Shown here in pieces: positions 48,258-59,705 of a stretch of 64,000 bases of DNA. The position numbers and the translations under genes are program-made. How positions within the stretch are numbered: position 1 is the first letter of the stretch; every line of letters begins with the position of its first letter. The notes beneath the pieces are model-generated. The model ran no database searches. It was not told the DNA's origin and saw nothing but the letters and a program-made list of their open reading frames with translations. The stretch lies in NCBI RefSeq assembly GCF_028598555.1, contig NZ_JAQRFN010000012.1:62001-126000 (forward strand), given 5' to 3'. Origin of the DNA: Xenorhabdus anantnagensis (GTDB lineage: Bacteria; Pseudomonadota; Gammaproteobacteria; Enterobacterales; Enterobacteriaceae).

Positions 48258-48450
48258 GTTAATGATCTTCAAGGTTTTTAATTAACGTCCATTTAGCATC
48301 CAGCCGAATGGGGTTGTTTTACATACCTCACAACTTTTCCTTGTTATAAGGTGTTTTGGTGTACCAGCATATTTCACTACCAATACACCAGAATTCTATA
48401 TACATCTTCTTGATACGCTACTGCAATAGCGTATTTGCGAAAATTAACGA

Positions 48451-49137
48451 TTATGCAGGTATTTCCAGCGCGTTTTTCGCATAAGCCAGTGCTTTATTAA
48501 TCACTTCTTCGATAGACATGCTGGTCGAATCCAAGATCAATGCATCTTGTGCAGGCACTAAAGGCGCAACTGCCCGATTGCGGTCTCGAAAGTCCCGCTC
48601 CTGTATTTCGGACAAAAGGCGGTCAAAGTTAACACTAAAACCATTCTCCTGCAACTGTAACATGCGTCTGTGGGCACGTTCTTCCGCACTTGCATCAAGA
48701 AATATTTTTACTGGCGCATCAGGAAATACAACAGTTCCCATATCACGACCGTCCGCTATCAGCCCTGGAGCAACGCGGAAAGCTCTCTGCCGACGCAAAA
48801 GCGCTTCACGGACGCGTGGGAATGTCGCTGTCTGTGAAGCCGTGTTTCCAACGGTTTCGGTACGAATTTCATTGCTGACATCTTCGCCTTCCAGAATGAC
48901 CCGAAGTTTACCATTTGCAGGCACAAAACGAACATCCAGGTTTGCAGCCAGAGGAACCAGAGCGTCTTCAGACTGGATATCCACCTGATGGTGAATGGCA
49001 GCCAGTGCCAATACTCGATAAATGGCACCTGAATCAAGTAATTGCCAATTTAACGCTTCAGCCAATGCCTGACATAATGTTCCTTTGCCAGCACCACTTG
49101 GCCCATCAACGGTTATTACTGGAGCTATCGCCGCCAT
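48451..49137 (-). CDS. cmk: Cytidylate kinase
   Basis: Phosphorylates CMP and dCMP with ATP. It has the P-loop [10 protein letters not shown] near the start and the LID/NMP-binding block [12 protein letters not shown] start at ATG 49137 (228 residues), 7 bp after AGGAGG; an adjacent ATG at 49140 is also possible. An open extension to 49182 is not conserved. Confidence 0.96.
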   Translation of the reverse strand: MAAIAPVITVDGPSGAGKGTLCQALAEALNWQLLDSGAIYRVLALAAIHHQVDIQSEDALVPLAANLDVRFVPANGKLRVILEGEDVSNEIRTETVGNTASQTATFPRVREALLRRQRAFRVAPGLIADGRDMGTVVFPDAPVKIFLDASAEERAHRRMLQLQENGFSVNFDRLLSEIQERDFRDRNRAVAPLVPAQDALILDSTSMSIEEVINKALAYAKNALEIPA

Positions 49138-49358
49138 CATTATCCTCCTCTTCGCGTGACATTCGTATAACAGACAGGTCATTTACCGAATGCAGAAAAT
49201 TGCTTAATTAGCAAGCAATAAAAAACCTGTCTTATTATACGCGCTCAGCAGATGAGAAAAACAGGCTTAGCACAATTATCCCCAAATTTCATATTCCAAA
49301 ATTTCATAGCAAATCATTTTTCACCACGAATTTCTCTTTAAAAGCCATTTAGTTATAT

Positions 49359-50651
49359 CTATTTTGTATATTGACTAAGCATTTCAAGCTGATTGAAATA
49401 ATCTGGGAATGTTTTTGCTGTACAACCCGGATCAAGGATGGTGACTGGTGTATCAGACAAAGCCACCAATGAGAAACACATTGCAATCCGGTGATCATTA
49501 TAGGTTTCAATTTCAGCATGATTGAGCTTTTCTGGTGGATAAACTCGAATATAATCATGCCCTTCTTCCACTTCCGCACCTATTTTTCGTAATTCAGTTG
49601 CCATTGCATTGAGCCGGTCTGTTTCTTTTACCCGCCAATTGTAAATATTGCGGATAACTGTTTCTCCCTGCGCAAACAGCGCCGTTGTCGCAATAGTCAT
49701 TGCAGCATCAGGAATCTCATTCATATCCATATCAACGCCTGTCAATGTACCACGTTCACACTCGACAAAATCATCCCCCCAGCGAACAGTCGCCCCCATT
49801 TGTTCCAGCACATTGGCAAATTTGGTATCCCCTTGCAGGCTATTTCTGCCAATGCCGGTGACACGAACTGTTCCACCTTTAATTGCTGCGGCAGCCAGAA
49901 AATAAGATGCCGATGAAGCATCACCTTCCACCAGATACTGCCCCGGAGACAAATATTGCTGCTGCCCTTTAATGTGAAAAACCTGATATTGTTCATTGTC
50001 TATCGTTACACCAAAACTTTTCATCAGTGCCAATGTAATATCAATATAAGGTTTAGAAACCAAATCACCTTGTATGTGAATTTCCGTGTCGTTTGCTGCC
50101 AATGGCGCAGCCATCAATAAAGCTGTCAGGAATTGGCTGGAAACACTGCCGTCAACGGTAACTTTTCCGCCTGAAAATCCCCCCTTGATACGTAAAGGCG
50201 GATAATTTTCCTGTTCAAGATAATCAATTTCGGCTCCCCCTTGACGCAGTGCATCGACCAAATGACCAATTGGACGCTCTTTCATACGAGGTTCACCGGT
50301 CAACACCAGACTCATACTGCTATCTCCCAAGCATAGCGCCGCTGCCAATGGGCGCATTGCTGTACCTGCATTGCCCAAGAACAGTTCAATTCCACTTTTT
50401 CCGGTAATGTGGCCTCCAATACCATTTACTTCACAAATAGTACGATCAGCGGATAAACGATAGGAAATGCCCAATGCAGTCAGCGCATTAAGCATGTGAC
50501 GAATATCATCACTGTCCAATAAATTGGTTAGCCGGGTTGTCCCTTTAGCAAAAGCCGCAAGTAATAAAGCGCGGTTGGAAACGCTTTTAGAGCCGGGCAA
50601 ATTAATCGTTCCATTAATACGGGAAATAGGTTGTAACGTCAGGGATTGCAT
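49359..50651 (-). CDS. aroA: 5-enolpyruvylshikimate-3-phosphate synthase
   Basis: Sixth step of the shikimate pathway: PEP + shikimate-3-phosphate to EPSP. It is 430 residues (E. coli 427). [16 protein letters not shown] and the glyphosate-site block [16 protein letters not shown] are present, typical of class I AroA. It follows serC on the same strand, the conserved serC-aroA operon. Same fold as the cluster's MurA-like enzyme but clearly the housekeeping gene. Confidence 0.98.
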   Translation of the reverse strand: MQSLTLQPISRINGTINLPGSKSVSNRALLLAAFAKGTTRLTNLLDSDDIRHMLNALTALGISYRLSADRTICEVNGIGGHITGKSGIELFLGNAGTAMRPLAAALCLGDSSMSLVLTGEPRMKERPIGHLVDALRQGGAEIDYLEQENYPPLRIKGGFSGGKVTVDGSVSSQFLTALLMAAPLAANDTEIHIQGDLVSKPYIDITLALMKSFGVTIDNEQYQVFHIKGQQQYLSPGQYLVEGDASSASYFLAAAAIKGGTVRVTGIGRNSLQGDTKFANVLEQMGATVRWGDDFVECERGTLTGVDMDMNEIPDAAMTIATTALFAQGETVIRNIYNWRVKETDRLNAMATELRKIGAEVEEGHDYIRVYPPEKLNHAEIETYNDHRIAMCFSLVALSDTPVTILDPGCTAKTFPDYFNQLEMLSQYTK

Positions 50652-50682
50652 AAAGAGAGAAATCTCCGGTTTTTTAATATGT

Positions 50683-50743
50683 TATACCCTTGTCTTTCAA
50701 ACCGTTATTTTTCAAACTACCATTTGAAATCTATTGGGATATA
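50683..50743. repeat. Short internally deleted ERIC-type element
   Basis: 61 bp with ends TATACCCTTGTCTTTCAA and TTTGAAATCTATTGGGATATA-like, which match the two ends of the full element at 14806-14945 (read on the other strand), with the central core missing. It lies in the serC-aroA spacer. Confidence 0.65.
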
Positions 50744-50804
50744 TTTTTAGGGTAAATTGAGGGGTTTTAGATCGGGAAGTGTCATCCCTCCCGACGATAA
50801 AAAA

Positions 50805-51893
50805 TTAAGCGTTGCGGTGTTCAAAATCCGCCATAAATTCAACCAATGTTTTTACTCCCTCATAAGGCATGGCGTTATAAATGGAAGCACGGGCGCCTCC
50901 TGCCACTTTATGCCCTTTCAACGCATGCAGCCCGTGTGTATAGGCTTCTTCCAAGAACTGACCATCTAATATTGGGTTAGCCAGTTGGAATGGCACATTC
51001 ATGATAGAACGATTTTGAGGAGCAACACGGTTGATATATAACTTGCTGTTATCAATGGCACGATAAAGATGTTCGGCTTTTGCAAGATTGCGTTTGCTGA
51101 TTTCTTGTAACCCTCCCTGCTCTTTCAACCACTTGAATACCATGCCAGATAGATACCATGCAAATGTCGGTGGCGTGTTGTACATAGAGTCGTATTGAAC
51201 CTGCACAGTATAATCCAGGATCGACGGCGTATGCTGGTGTGCTTTACCCAGAAGATCATCACGAATAATAACGACGGTAATCCCTGCTGGCCCAATATTT
51301 TTTTGTGCTCCAGCATAAATAACACCATAACGACTAACATCAATAGGTGCGGAGAGAATAGTTGAAGAGTAATCGGCAATCACAATCTTATCATCACCAA
51401 AATCAGGCTCTTCAAAAATAGCAATACCTTCAATAGTTTCATTAGGACAATAATGGACATAAGCAGCATCACTGCTCAAACCCCATTCACTCATCGGTTT
51501 CACACTAGTGATACCCTCTGTTTCTACTCTGATATCAATGATGTTTGGTGTGCAATATTTTTTGGCTTCTTTCGCTGCACATTCAGACCAGTAACCACTA
51601 ACGATATAATCTGCTGTTGATTTATCACCCAATAAGTTCTGTGGCAATGCCGAGAATTGTGCACGAGCCCCACCATGACAAAACAGCACCTTATAATTCT
51701 CAGGTATTGATAATAAATCTCGGAGATCTTTTTCTGCTTCTGCCGCAACAGCCACGAATTCTTTGCTACGGTGGCTGATTTCCATCACCGATGTCCCCAA
51801 GCCATGCCAGTTGCAAAGTTCCTGCTCTGCACGTCGTAATACTTCTGCTGGCAACATGGCTGGACCAGCGCTGAAATTATATACCTGACTCAT
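50805..51893 (-). CDS. serC: Phosphoserine aminotransferase
   Basis: PLP enzyme of serine and pyridoxal-phosphate synthesis (3-phosphohydroxypyruvate/glutamate). From ATG 51893 it is 362 residues, as in E. coli, with GAGG just upstream. The PLP lysine is in [12 protein letters not shown]. The frame is open to 51971, but that extension is not conserved. Confidence 0.97.
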   Translation of the reverse strand: MSQVYNFSAGPAMLPAEVLRRAEQELCNWHGLGTSVMEISHRSKEFVAVAAEAEKDLRDLLSIPENYKVLFCHGGARAQFSALPQNLLGDKSTADYIVSGYWSECAAKEAKKYCTPNIIDIRVETEGITSVKPMSEWGLSSDAAYVHYCPNETIEGIAIFEEPDFGDDKIVIADYSSTILSAPIDVSRYGVIYAGAQKNIGPAGITVVIIRDDLLGKAHQHTPSILDYTVQVQYDSMYNTPPTFAWYLSGMVFKWLKEQGGLQEISKRNLAKAEHLYRAIDNSKLYINRVAPQNRSIMNVPFQLANPILDGQFLEEAYTHGLHALKGHKVAGGARASIYNAMPYEGVKTLVEFMADFEHRNA

Positions 51894-51983
51894 TAACCTC
51901 AACCTCACCCTATCAATGGATACAATAAAATCGGATGCATTGGTTTTATCACTCCCGCCCTGCCGCTGCAATGGTTATTAAAA

Positions 51984-52022
51984 TATTGTTGCAAACTATT
52001 GCTACAACCTATTGTTACAACC
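51984..52022. repeat. 13-bp tandem repeat, three units
   Basis: TATTGTTGCAAAC, TATTGCTACAACC and TATTGTTACAACC follow one another directly upstream of serC, with a partial fourth unit (TATTAC). Confidence 0.8.
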
Positions 52023-52265
52023 TATTACATCACTGGCAGATAGAATTATATTATCGGGAACTTAATTATCAAAAATACCTATAAGAAAGTTAGGGTGATA
52101 TTTTTAGCTTATACAGAAGATTTAAAATACATCTCAAAAATAATCTACATCCATAAATATAAACATATGGATATTTCGCTCCAATAAGAGCATGGGGAAA
52201 ACAACATTCTAAAAAAATGTATGTTAATGAATATAAAAAATGGTCATGTATTTAAAATTTTGATC

Positions 52266-52303
52266 AAAAAATAGGAAGGCACTTTATGCACCTTCCTATT
52301 TTT
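52266..52303. terminator. Terminator of ansB, bidirectional in form
   Basis: Stem AAATAGGAAGG / CCTTCCTATTT with A and T runs on either side, 25 bp past the ansB stop. Confidence 0.88.
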
Positions 52304-52327
52304 CTATATCAGGAATTAAATCAGAAA

Positions 52328-53371
52328 TTAATACTTACTGAACATTTCCTGAATTTTTGCCACATCAGAAGTCTGCGTCAGAGCCAGTTGCAGAAGAACG
52401 CGAGCTTTCTGTGGGTTCAGGCGCTCTGATGCCACAAATCCATATTTGCTGTCGTTAACTTCAGCATTCTGAGTTGTATAGCCGAAAGGAATGCGGCTGG
52501 AGCGAACAACAACAACGCCATCTTTAGCTGCTTGAACCAGAGTATCAAAAATGGACGTATAGATGTTACCGTTACCTACACCTGCGCTAATAATGCCTTT
52601 ATAATCATTTTCAACAAACGCTTTTGCTGGCAGATCAGATGCGTTGGAGTAGTTATAAACGATGCCAACTTTTGGCAATTTATCCAATTTGCTAACATCA
52701 AAAGCGGCTTTGTTGGCTTTTACTGGTGCTGCAGAATAGTAATTCACTTTGCCGTTGTGAACGAAGCCCTGTGTACCAGCATTCACAGCCTGAAATGCCT
52801 GAACTTCAGTTGTGCTCAGCTTACCAATATCACGACCATGAATAACGGTATCATTCATTGCAAGCAGAACACCACGGTTTGCAGAATTTTTATCAGCAGC
52901 AACAACAACCGCGTTGTATAGGTTCAGTGGGCCATCAGCACCCAGCGCAGTAGATGGACGCATTGCGCCAACCATTACGATAGGTTTTTGGCACTGAGTG
53001 GTCAGATCGAGGAAATAAGCAGTTTCTTCCATGGTATCAGTACCGTGGGTGATAACGAAACCGTCGGTTTTGTCACAATCTGCATTGATTTTTTTCGCCA
53101 GAGTCAGCCACACCTGATCGTTCATGTCCTGAGAACCGATGCTGACAACCTGCTCGCCTTTTAAATCAGCAATATTCTTAATTGCTGGTACAGCATTCAG
53201 CAGTGCATCAATTCCCACTTTGCCAGCGGTATAATTAGACTGAGTTGCAGATTCACCACCACCAGCAATTGTGCCACCAGTTGCCAAAACAGTAACATTT
53301 GGCAGAGCGAAAGCAGAGCCACTGACTAAAGCCAGAAAACCGGCTATTGCTGTTATTTTAGTCTTTTTCAT
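52328..53371 (-). CDS. ansB: Periplasmic L-asparaginase II
   Basis: Hydrolyses asparagine to aspartate in the periplasm; in E. coli it is induced anaerobically. The 347-residue precursor has a signal peptide ending SGSAFA. Catalytic Thr motifs are LATGGTIAGGG and HGTDTMEETAYFLDLT. The gene is divergent from ycaO. In E. coli ansB is elsewhere on the chromosome, so its place between serC and ycaO is a local rearrangement. Confidence 0.96.
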   Translation of the reverse strand: MKKTKITAIAGFLALVSGSAFALPNVTVLATGGTIAGGGESATQSNYTAGKVGIDALLNAVPAIKNIADLKGEQVVSIGSQDMNDQVWLTLAKKINADCDKTDGFVITHGTDTMEETAYFLDLTTQCQKPIVMVGAMRPSTALGADGPLNLYNAVVVAADKNSANRGVLLAMNDTVIHGRDIGKLSTTEVQAFQAVNAGTQGFVHNGKVNYYSAAPVKANKAAFDVSKLDKLPKVGIVYNYSNASDLPAKAFVENDYKGIISAGVGNGNIYTSIFDTLVQAAKDGVVVVRSSRIPFGYTTQNAEVNDSKYGFVASERLNPQKARVLLQLALTQTSDVAKIQEMFSKY

Positions 53372-53519
53372 TATTCAACCTCTTGTAAAAAAAGCTATTT
53401 TATTATGTAAACTCAGAATAAAGAAACTCTAATTAACAATAATTTTTGGGAACTAATAGAGCGGATGAAAAAAACACCGTATGATATGCGGCCTTTAACA
53501 TAAATTGAAGTGAATCACG

Positions 53520-55283
53520 ATGACGCAAACCTATATTCCAGGCAAAGACGCCGCGTTGGAAGACTCCATTAATCGTTTTCAGCATAAGCTGGAGTCTCTT
53601 GGTTTTAATATTGAAGAAGCCTCATGGCTGAATCCTGTCCCGAATGTTTGGTCAGTACATATCCGCGATCGCGACTGTCCTCTGTGCTTTACCAATGGCA
53701 AGGGGGCCAGCAAAAAAGCTGCGTTGGCATCTGCATTGGGAGAATATTTTGAGCGTCTATCAACAAACTATTTCTTTGCTGACTTTTACCTCGGTGATGC
53801 CGTTGCCAATGGCGAGTTTGTTCATTACCCAAATGAAAAATGGTTCCCGTTACCAGAAGATGATTCTCTGCCAGAAGGTATTTTAGACGAACGTCTGCAT
53901 CGTTTTTACAACCCAGATAACGCACTCTGTGCTAGCCAGTTAGTTGACCTGCAATCTGGTAATGAAGAACGGGGAATCTGCGCCCTGCCATTCACTCGCC
54001 AGTCAGATAACCAATCTATTTATATTCCAATGAATATTGTCGGAAACTTGTATGTTTCAAACGGCATGTCAGCTGGCAATACCATGAACGAAGCACGCGT
54101 TCAGGGATTATCTGAAGTGTTTGAGCGGTATGTGAAAAATCGCATTATCGCAGAATGCATCAGCTTGCCTGAAATTCCACAAGATATTATGAACCGCTAC
54201 CCAAGTGTGGTTGAATCAGTTAATAAATTGCAGGAAGAGGGCTTCCCACTCTATTGTTACGATGCTTCACTTGGTGGACAGTTCCCGGTTATTTGTGTCG
54301 TCCTGTTCAACCCTAATAATGGCACCTGTTTTGCGTCTTTTGGCGCTCATCCTGACTTTGGTGTTGCGCTGGAGCGTACAGTCACAGAATTGCTACAAGG
54401 CCGTAGTCTGAAAGATCTGGATGTCTTTACTCCACCAAGTTTCGATGACGAGGAAGTTTCTGAACATACTAATCTGGAAACTCACTTTATTGATTCAAGC
54501 GGTGCAATCAGTTGGGATCTGTTTAAGCAAGATGCTGACTATAAGTTTGCTGACTGGAATTTCAGCGGAACAACAGAAGAAGAATTCGCCACCTTGATGG
54601 GGGCCTTCAATAAACTGGATGCTGAAGTTTACATTGCTGATTATGAGCATCTTGGTGTTTATGCCTGCCGCATTCTGGTTCCCGGTATGTCAGATATTTA
54701 TCCGGTCGAAGACCTGCATATTGCTAATAACACTATGGGAACCCATCTACGGGACACTATTCTGACATTGCCGGAAAGTCAATGGCAACCAGAAGAATAT
54801 CTGGCTTTCCTCGAACAGTTGGATGATGAAGGTTTGGACGACTTCACTCGTGTTCGTGAATTATTGGGGATTGCTGCGGGTAAAGATAACGGTTTGAGCA
54901 ACCTGCGTATCGGTGAATTGAAATCCATGCTGGCACTGGCTGGTGGCGACTTGGAACAAGCACTGATTTGGGTTGAATGGACACAGGATTTCAATGCCTC
55001 TGTTTTCACCGCTGAACGAGCTAACTATTATCGCTGTCTGCAAACGCTGTTGCTGTTGACCCAAGAAGAAGATCGCAAACCAGAGCAATATTATCAGGCA
55101 TTTGTAAAAATGTACGGCCAAGACACTGTCGATGCTGCTTCAGCAGCCATTGTCGGAGAAAACTGCTTCTATGGACTATGGTCTATTGATTCGGAATTAA
55201 AAACATTGCCAGCCCATCAAGCATTACTAAATGCTTATGAGAAATTGCAAAAAGCCAAGCGTGAATTTTGGGCCAATAAATAA
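53520..55283 (+). CDS. ycaO: YcaO-type ATP-dependent protein
   Basis: Founding member of the YcaO ATPase family, 587 residues (E. coli 586). E. coli YcaO has been linked to beta-methylthiolation of ribosomal protein S12. The N-terminal domain holds the ATP-binding residues; SEVFERYVKNRIIAE is a typical YcaO segment, and the C-terminal half carries a tetratricopeptide-like region. It precedes focA as in E. coli. No azoline-peptide partner genes are near, so a RiPP role is not indicated. Confidence 0.95.
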   Translation: MTQTYIPGKDAALEDSINRFQHKLESLGFNIEEASWLNPVPNVWSVHIRDRDCPLCFTNGKGASKKAALASALGEYFERLSTNYFFADFYLGDAVANGEFVHYPNEKWFPLPEDDSLPEGILDERLHRFYNPDNALCASQLVDLQSGNEERGICALPFTRQSDNQSIYIPMNIVGNLYVSNGMSAGNTMNEARVQGLSEVFERYVKNRIIAECISLPEIPQDIMNRYPSVVESVNKLQEEGFPLYCYDASLGGQFPVICVVLFNPNNGTCFASFGAHPDFGVALERTVTELLQGRSLKDLDVFTPPSFDDEEVSEHTNLETHFIDSSGAISWDLFKQDADYKFADWNFSGTTEEEFATLMGAFNKLDAEVYIADYEHLGVYACRILVPGMSDIYPVEDLHIANNTMGTHLRDTILTLPESQWQPEEYLAFLEQLDDEGLDDFTRVRELLGIAAGKDNGLSNLRIGELKSMLALAGGDLEQALIWVEWTQDFNASVFTAERANYYRCLQTLLLLTQEEDRKPEQYYQAFVKMYGQDTVDAASAAIVGENCFYGLWSIDSELKTLPAHQALLNAYEKLQKAKREFWANK

Positions 55284-55628
55284 ACCATTAAATTAAAGTT
55301 TATTAATCATTAAAAGTAAAATTCAGGTTAAATATAATTTATTTTGAAACAACAAATAAATGACAATTTAACCTGTTATTTTACTTTTAGCACCCTAAAT
55401 ACCAAAATCATCTCTGAAAGACCAAAACCTGCTATATAAAATATTTCTATAAATTTTAAAAATAATTTTTTATTTATAAATCATATCGTTAAAGTAAAAT
55501 TACCACATTCAAGCAGCCATATTTCATCAGACTTTCAGTCTAACATGATCCATATCAAATTCAGGCCAATGTCCGTTTGTTACTATCAGTGCGTGCTATA
55601 ATTAATTAAGAATAAAGAGAGTGTTAGG
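55284..55628. other. ycaO-focA spacer with anaerobic control signals
   Basis: 345 bp, AT-rich. The FNR-like site is listed separately. An extended -10 (TGCTATAAT, TATAAT at 55597-55602) lies about 48 bp downstream of its centre. No gene seen. Confidence 0.6.
55545..55558 (+). promoter_or_regulatory. FNR-type binding site upstream of focA
   Basis: ATGATCCATATCAA differs from the FNR consensus TTGATnnnnATCAA by one base. With the -10 at 55597-55602 the site would be centred near -57, a class I-like position. It fits anaerobic induction of focA-pflB, as in E. coli. Confidence 0.7.
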
Positions 55629-56486
55629 ATGAACACTGACAACCCTTTTAATTTATTTCCACCTGCTGTAATGGCACAAATCGCTGATGATAATGGTGTA
55701 TATAAAGTCAATAAACACCCCGCAGTGACTTACTTATCGGCAATCATGGCAGGCATGTTTATTTCCATTGCTTTTGTTTTTTATATTACGGCAACAACAG
55801 GCGCTTCTTCCATTCCTTATGGATTGGCTAAATTAACTGGCGGGATCTGTTTTTCCCTTGGTTTGATGTTAGTGGTGATATGTGGTGTTGATCTCTTCAC
55901 TTCCACGGTATTGACAATCATTTCAAAAGCAACGGGGCGTATTACTTGGTCTCAAATGGTCAAAAACTGGATTAACGTTTATATCGGTAATCTGATTGGC
56001 GCACTATTTTTCGTGGCCTTGATTTGGTATTCCGGCCAATATGCCGTTGCCAATGGTGCTTGGGGTCTAAATGTATTACAGGCAGCAAACCATAAAATGC
56101 ACCATTCTTTTATTGAAGCGGTATGCCTGGGTATTTTAGCGAACCTGATGGTATGCCTTGCGGTCTGGTTGAGCTATGCCGGACGCAGTCTGATCGATAA
56201 ATTATTCGCATTGATACTGCCAATTGGTATGTTTGTCGCCAGTGGCTTTGAACATAGTATCGCTAACATGTTTTTAATTCCGTTCGGGATTGTTATCAAA
56301 AATTTTGCACCAAATGAGTTTTGGGTGAAAGCAGGAGCAACCGCTGAGCAATTTCCTCAACTCAACATTTCAAACTTTATTACCGATAACCTAATTCCGG
56401 TAACGATAGGTAATATTATTGGTGGGGCGGTATTGGTTGGGTTGACTTATTGGTTGATTTATTTACGTGGTGGTAAAAAACACTAA
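55629..56486 (+). CDS. focA: Formate channel FocA
   Basis: Pentameric formate/nitrite-type channel in the inner membrane that lets formate in or out during fermentation. It is 285 residues (E. coli 285) with six membrane helices. The family segment GLCFSLGLMLVVICGVDLFTS-like appears here as GGICFSLGLMLVVICGVDLFT. It is cotranscribed with pflB 54 bp downstream. Confidence 0.97.
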   Translation: MNTDNPFNLFPPAVMAQIADDNGVYKVNKHPAVTYLSAIMAGMFISIAFVFYITATTGASSIPYGLAKLTGGICFSLGLMLVVICGVDLFTSTVLTIISKATGRITWSQMVKNWINVYIGNLIGALFFVALIWYSGQYAVANGAWGLNVLQAANHKMHHSFIEAVCLGILANLMVCLAVWLSYAGRSLIDKLFALILPIGMFVASGFEHSIANMFLIPFGIVIKNFAPNEFWVKAGATAEQFPQLNISNFITDNLIPVTIGNIIGGAVLVGLTYWLIYLRGGKKH

Positions 56487-56540
56487 TTCCCCTCCACGCC
56501 AGATTTCTTAAAAGTTCCACTGTTAAAAGGTAGAAGTATC

Positions 56541-58823
56541 ATGTCCGAGTTAAACAAAAAATTTTCTGTAGCATGGCAAGGTTTTAACGAGGGTAGTTGG
56601 CAGAATGAAGTCAACGTTCGTGATTTCATCCAGAAAAACTATATCCCGTATGAAGGTGATGAATCATTCCTTGCAGGCGCCACAAAAGAGACTGATGTTT
56701 TGTGGGAAAAAGTCATGGAAGGTATCAAAATCGAAAACCACACTCATGCGCCGGTGGATTTTGATACTGACGTTGCATCTACAATTACTTCTCATGATGC
56801 TGGTTATATTGAAAAAGATCTGGAACAAATCGTTGGTCTGCAAACCGAAGCGCCATTGAAACGTGCCATTATTCCGTTTGGTGGTATTAAAATGGTTGAA
56901 GGTTCTTGTAAAGCCTACAATCGTGAGTTGGACCCAAAACTCAAACAAATCTTCACTGAATATCGTAAGACTCATAATCAGGGAGTGTTCGATGTTTATA
57001 CACCTGATATCCTGAAATGCCGCAAATCTGGTGTATTGACGGGTCTGCCTGATGCCTACGGTCGTGGCCGAATCATCGGTGATTATCGTCGCGTAGCATT
57101 GTACGGTATCGACTTCCTGCGTGATGAAAAATTTGCCCAATTCACTTCTTTACAAGAAAAATTGGAAAACGGCGAAGATTTAGAATCTACTATCCGCTTA
57201 CGTGAAGAACTTGCTGAACAGCACAGTGCTCTTGGTCAAATCAAAGAGATGGCCGCTAAATATGGCTATGATATTTCCAATCCTGCCACCAATGCTAAAG
57301 AAGCAGTGCAATGGACTTATTTCGCTTATCTGGCAGCCGTTAAATCTCAAAACGGTGCTGCGATGTCCTTCGGTCGTGTTTCCAGCTTCTTGGATATCTA
57401 TATCGAACGCGATATTCAAGCAGGTAAATTGACCGAACAACAAGCTCAAGAGCTGATTGACCATTTAGTCATGAAATTGCGCATGGTGCGTTTCCTGCGT
57501 ACTCCTGAGTATGATGAACTGTTCTCAGGCGACCCGATTTGGGCAACTGAATCACTGGCCGGTATGGGCTTGGATGGCCGTACTCTTGTGACCAAAAACA
57601 GTTTCCGTTTCCTGAATACGCTATACACCATGGGGCCATCCCCAGAACCTAACATGACTATCCTGTGGTCTGAAAAGCTACCAATTAGTTTTAAAAAATT
57701 CGCAGCAAAAGTATCGATTGATACCTCATCCCTGCAATATGAAAATGATGACTTGATGCGTCCTGACTTCAACAGCGATGATTACGCTATCGCATGTTGT
57801 GTCAGCCCAATGATTATTGGTAAACAAATGCAGTTCTTCGGTGCTCGCGCAAACTTGGCAAAAACCATGCTGTATGCCATCAATGGCGGCGTGGATGAAA
57901 AAATGAAAATGCAGGTTGGCCCGAAAGAAGAACCAATGAGAGACACCGTGCTGGATTATGACAAAATCATGGAGCGCATGGATCACTTCATGGATTGGCT
58001 GGCAAAACAATATGTCACTGCTCTGAACATCATCCACTACATGCATGACAAATACAGCTATGAAGCTTCATTAATGGCACTGCATGATCGTGATGTGTTC
58101 CGTACCATGGCATGTGGTATCGCAGGCCTGTCCGTTGCTGCTGACTCATTATCTGCCATTAAATATGCGAAAGTTTCCCCAATCCGTGATGAAGATGGTT
58201 TGGCAATTGATTTCAACATTGAAGGTGAATACCCACAATTCGGTAACAACGATCCACGTGTCGATGATATCGCTTGTGATCTGGTTGAACGCTTTATGAA
58301 GAAAATCCAGAAATTACAAACATATCGCAATGCGGTTCCAACACAATCTGTACTGACCATTACCTCAAACGTGGTTTATGGTAAGAAAACGGGCAATACC
58401 CCTGATGGACGTCGTGCTGGTGCACCATTTGGACCGGGAGCTAACCCAATGCACGGACGTGACCAAAAAGGTGCAGTTGCTTCATTGACTTCGGTTGCTA
58501 AACTGCCATTTGCCTATGCTAAAGATGGTATTTCATACACTTTCTCTATCGTGCCTAGCGCATTGGGTAAAGACGACGAAATACGTAAAGCAAATCTGGC
58601 GGGCCTGATGGATGGTTATTTCCATCACGAAGTCGATATCGAGGGTGGTCAGCACCTGAACGTTAACGTGATGAACCGCGAAATGCTGCTGGATGCAATG
58701 GAAAATCCTGAGAAATACCCACAGTTAACTATTCGCGTATCAGGTTATGCAGTGCGGTTTAACTCGTTGACTAAAGAACAGCAACGAGACGTTATCACCC
58801 GTACATTTACTCAAACTATGTAA
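56541..58823 (+). CDS. pflB: Pyruvate formate-lyase
   Basis: Glycyl-radical enzyme that converts pyruvate and CoA to acetyl-CoA and formate in anaerobic growth. It is 760 residues, as in E. coli. The active-site pair is IACCVSP (C418-C419 by family numbering), and the glycyl-radical motif near the C-terminus reads VSGYAVRF. It is activated by the downstream pflA product. Confidence 0.98.
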   Translation: MSELNKKFSVAWQGFNEGSWQNEVNVRDFIQKNYIPYEGDESFLAGATKETDVLWEKVMEGIKIENHTHAPVDFDTDVASTITSHDAGYIEKDLEQIVGLQTEAPLKRAIIPFGGIKMVEGSCKAYNRELDPKLKQIFTEYRKTHNQGVFDVYTPDILKCRKSGVLTGLPDAYGRGRIIGDYRRVALYGIDFLRDEKFAQFTSLQEKLENGEDLESTIRLREELAEQHSALGQIKEMAAKYGYDISNPATNAKEAVQWTYFAYLAAVKSQNGAAMSFGRVSSFLDIYIERDIQAGKLTEQQAQELIDHLVMKLRMVRFLRTPEYDELFSGDPIWATESLAGMGLDGRTLVTKNSFRFLNTLYTMGPSPEPNMTILWSEKLPISFKKFAAKVSIDTSSLQYENDDLMRPDFNSDDYAIACCVSPMIIGKQMQFFGARANLAKTMLYAINGGVDEKMKMQVGPKEEPMRDTVLDYDKIMERMDHFMDWLAKQYVTALNIIHYMHDKYSYEASLMALHDRDVFRTMACGIAGLSVAADSLSAIKYAKVSPIRDEDGLAIDFNIEGEYPQFGNNDPRVDDIACDLVERFMKKIQKLQTYRNAVPTQSVLTITSNVVYGKKTGNTPDGRRAGAPFGPGANPMHGRDQKGAVASLTSVAKLPFAYAKDGISYTFSIVPSALGKDDEIRKANLAGLMDGYFHHEVDIEGGQHLNVNVMNREMLLDAMENPEKYPQLTIRVSGYAVRFNSLTKEQQRDVITRTFTQTM

Positions 58824-58906
58824 TAGTAAAATACCAAAAATAATTACTTGAAATAGCGTTACCTCAAAGTGTCATTATGTTCTATTGAAATAAAATGACA
58901 TACACT

Positions 58907-58937
58907 AAAGGCTCCTTAACACTCGGAGCCTTTATTA
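58907..58937 (+). terminator. Hairpin between pflB and pflA
   Basis: Stem AAAGGCTCC / GGAGCCTTT with a 9-base loop and a short T-rich tail, 30 bp before the pflA start. It is probably a terminator of the focA-pflB transcript that lowers pflA expression. Confidence 0.75.
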
Positions 58938-58964
58938 GCTTGTCAGTTTTGGAGAAGTCCTTTC

Positions 58965-59705
58965 ATGTCCGTACTTGGTCGTATCCACTCATTTGAATCC
59001 TGCGGAACCGTAGATGGCCCCGGTATCCGCTTTATCGCGTTTTTCCAAGGTTGCCTCATGCGCTGCCTCTATTGCCATAACCGCGATACTTGGGATACCC
59101 ATGGCGGAAAAGCGGTAACTGTTGAAGAATTAATAAAAGAAGCAACAACCTATCGTCATTTTATGAATGCTTCGGGTGGCGGAGTCACTGCTTCCGGTGG
59201 TGAAGCAATTCTTCAGGCAGAATTTGTTCGTGACTGGTTCAGGGCTTGCCATGAAGAAGGCATTCATACCTGTCTGGATACCAATGGCTTTGTTCGCCGT
59301 TATGATCCGGTGATCGATGAACTATTGGATACGACTGATCTGGTTATGCTGGATTTAAAACAGCTTAATGATGATATTCACCAAAAATTAGTCGGCGTAT
59401 CCAATCATCGGACTCTTGAATTTGCTCGTTATCTGGCAAAACGCAATCAAAAAACCTGGGTTCGTTATGTGGTTGTTCCTGGTTGGTCAGATGACGATCA
59501 ATCAGTTCATTTACTGGGTGAGTTCACCAAGGACATGAAAAATATTGAAAAAATAGAATTATTACCTTACCACGAACTTGGTAAACACAAATGGATTACC
59601 ATGGGTGAAGAATATAAGCTGGAAGGTGTTAAACCTCCATCAAAAGAAACAATGGAAAGAGTAAAAGAAATTTTAAGTAGTTATGGGCATCATGTAATTT
59701 ATTAG
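58965..59705 (+). CDS. pflA: Pyruvate formate-lyase activating enzyme
   Basis: Radical SAM enzyme that installs the glycyl radical in PflB. It is 246 residues (E. coli 246). The cluster motif is [15 protein letters not shown] near residue 30. The gene has its own ribosome site (GGAG) and lies beyond a hairpin that separates it from pflB. Confidence 0.97.
   Translation: MSVLGRIHSFESCGTVDGPGIRFIAFFQGCLMRCLYCHNRDTWDTHGGKAVTVEELIKEATTYRHFMNASGGGVTASGGEAILQAEFVRDWFRACHEEGIHTCLDTNGFVRRYDPVIDELLDTTDLVMLDLKQLNDDIHQKLVGVSNHRTLEFARYLAKRNQKTWVRYVVVPGWSDDDQSVHLLGEFTKDMKNIEKIELLPYHELGKHKWITMGEEYKLEGVKPPSKETMERVKEILSSYGHHVIY

Larger units (their letters stand above)
51894..52327. other. serC-ansB spacer
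   Basis: 434 bp without a convincing gene. It contains the serC promoter, a 13-bp tandem repeat (51984-52022) and the ansB terminator (both listed). The middle is plain AT-rich DNA. Confidence 0.55.

Noticed and set aside
53520-55283. YcaO as part of an azoline-forming RiPP system
   Set aside because: It is the conserved core ycaO beside focA, with no dehydrogenase, cyclodehydratase partner or precursor peptide near it.
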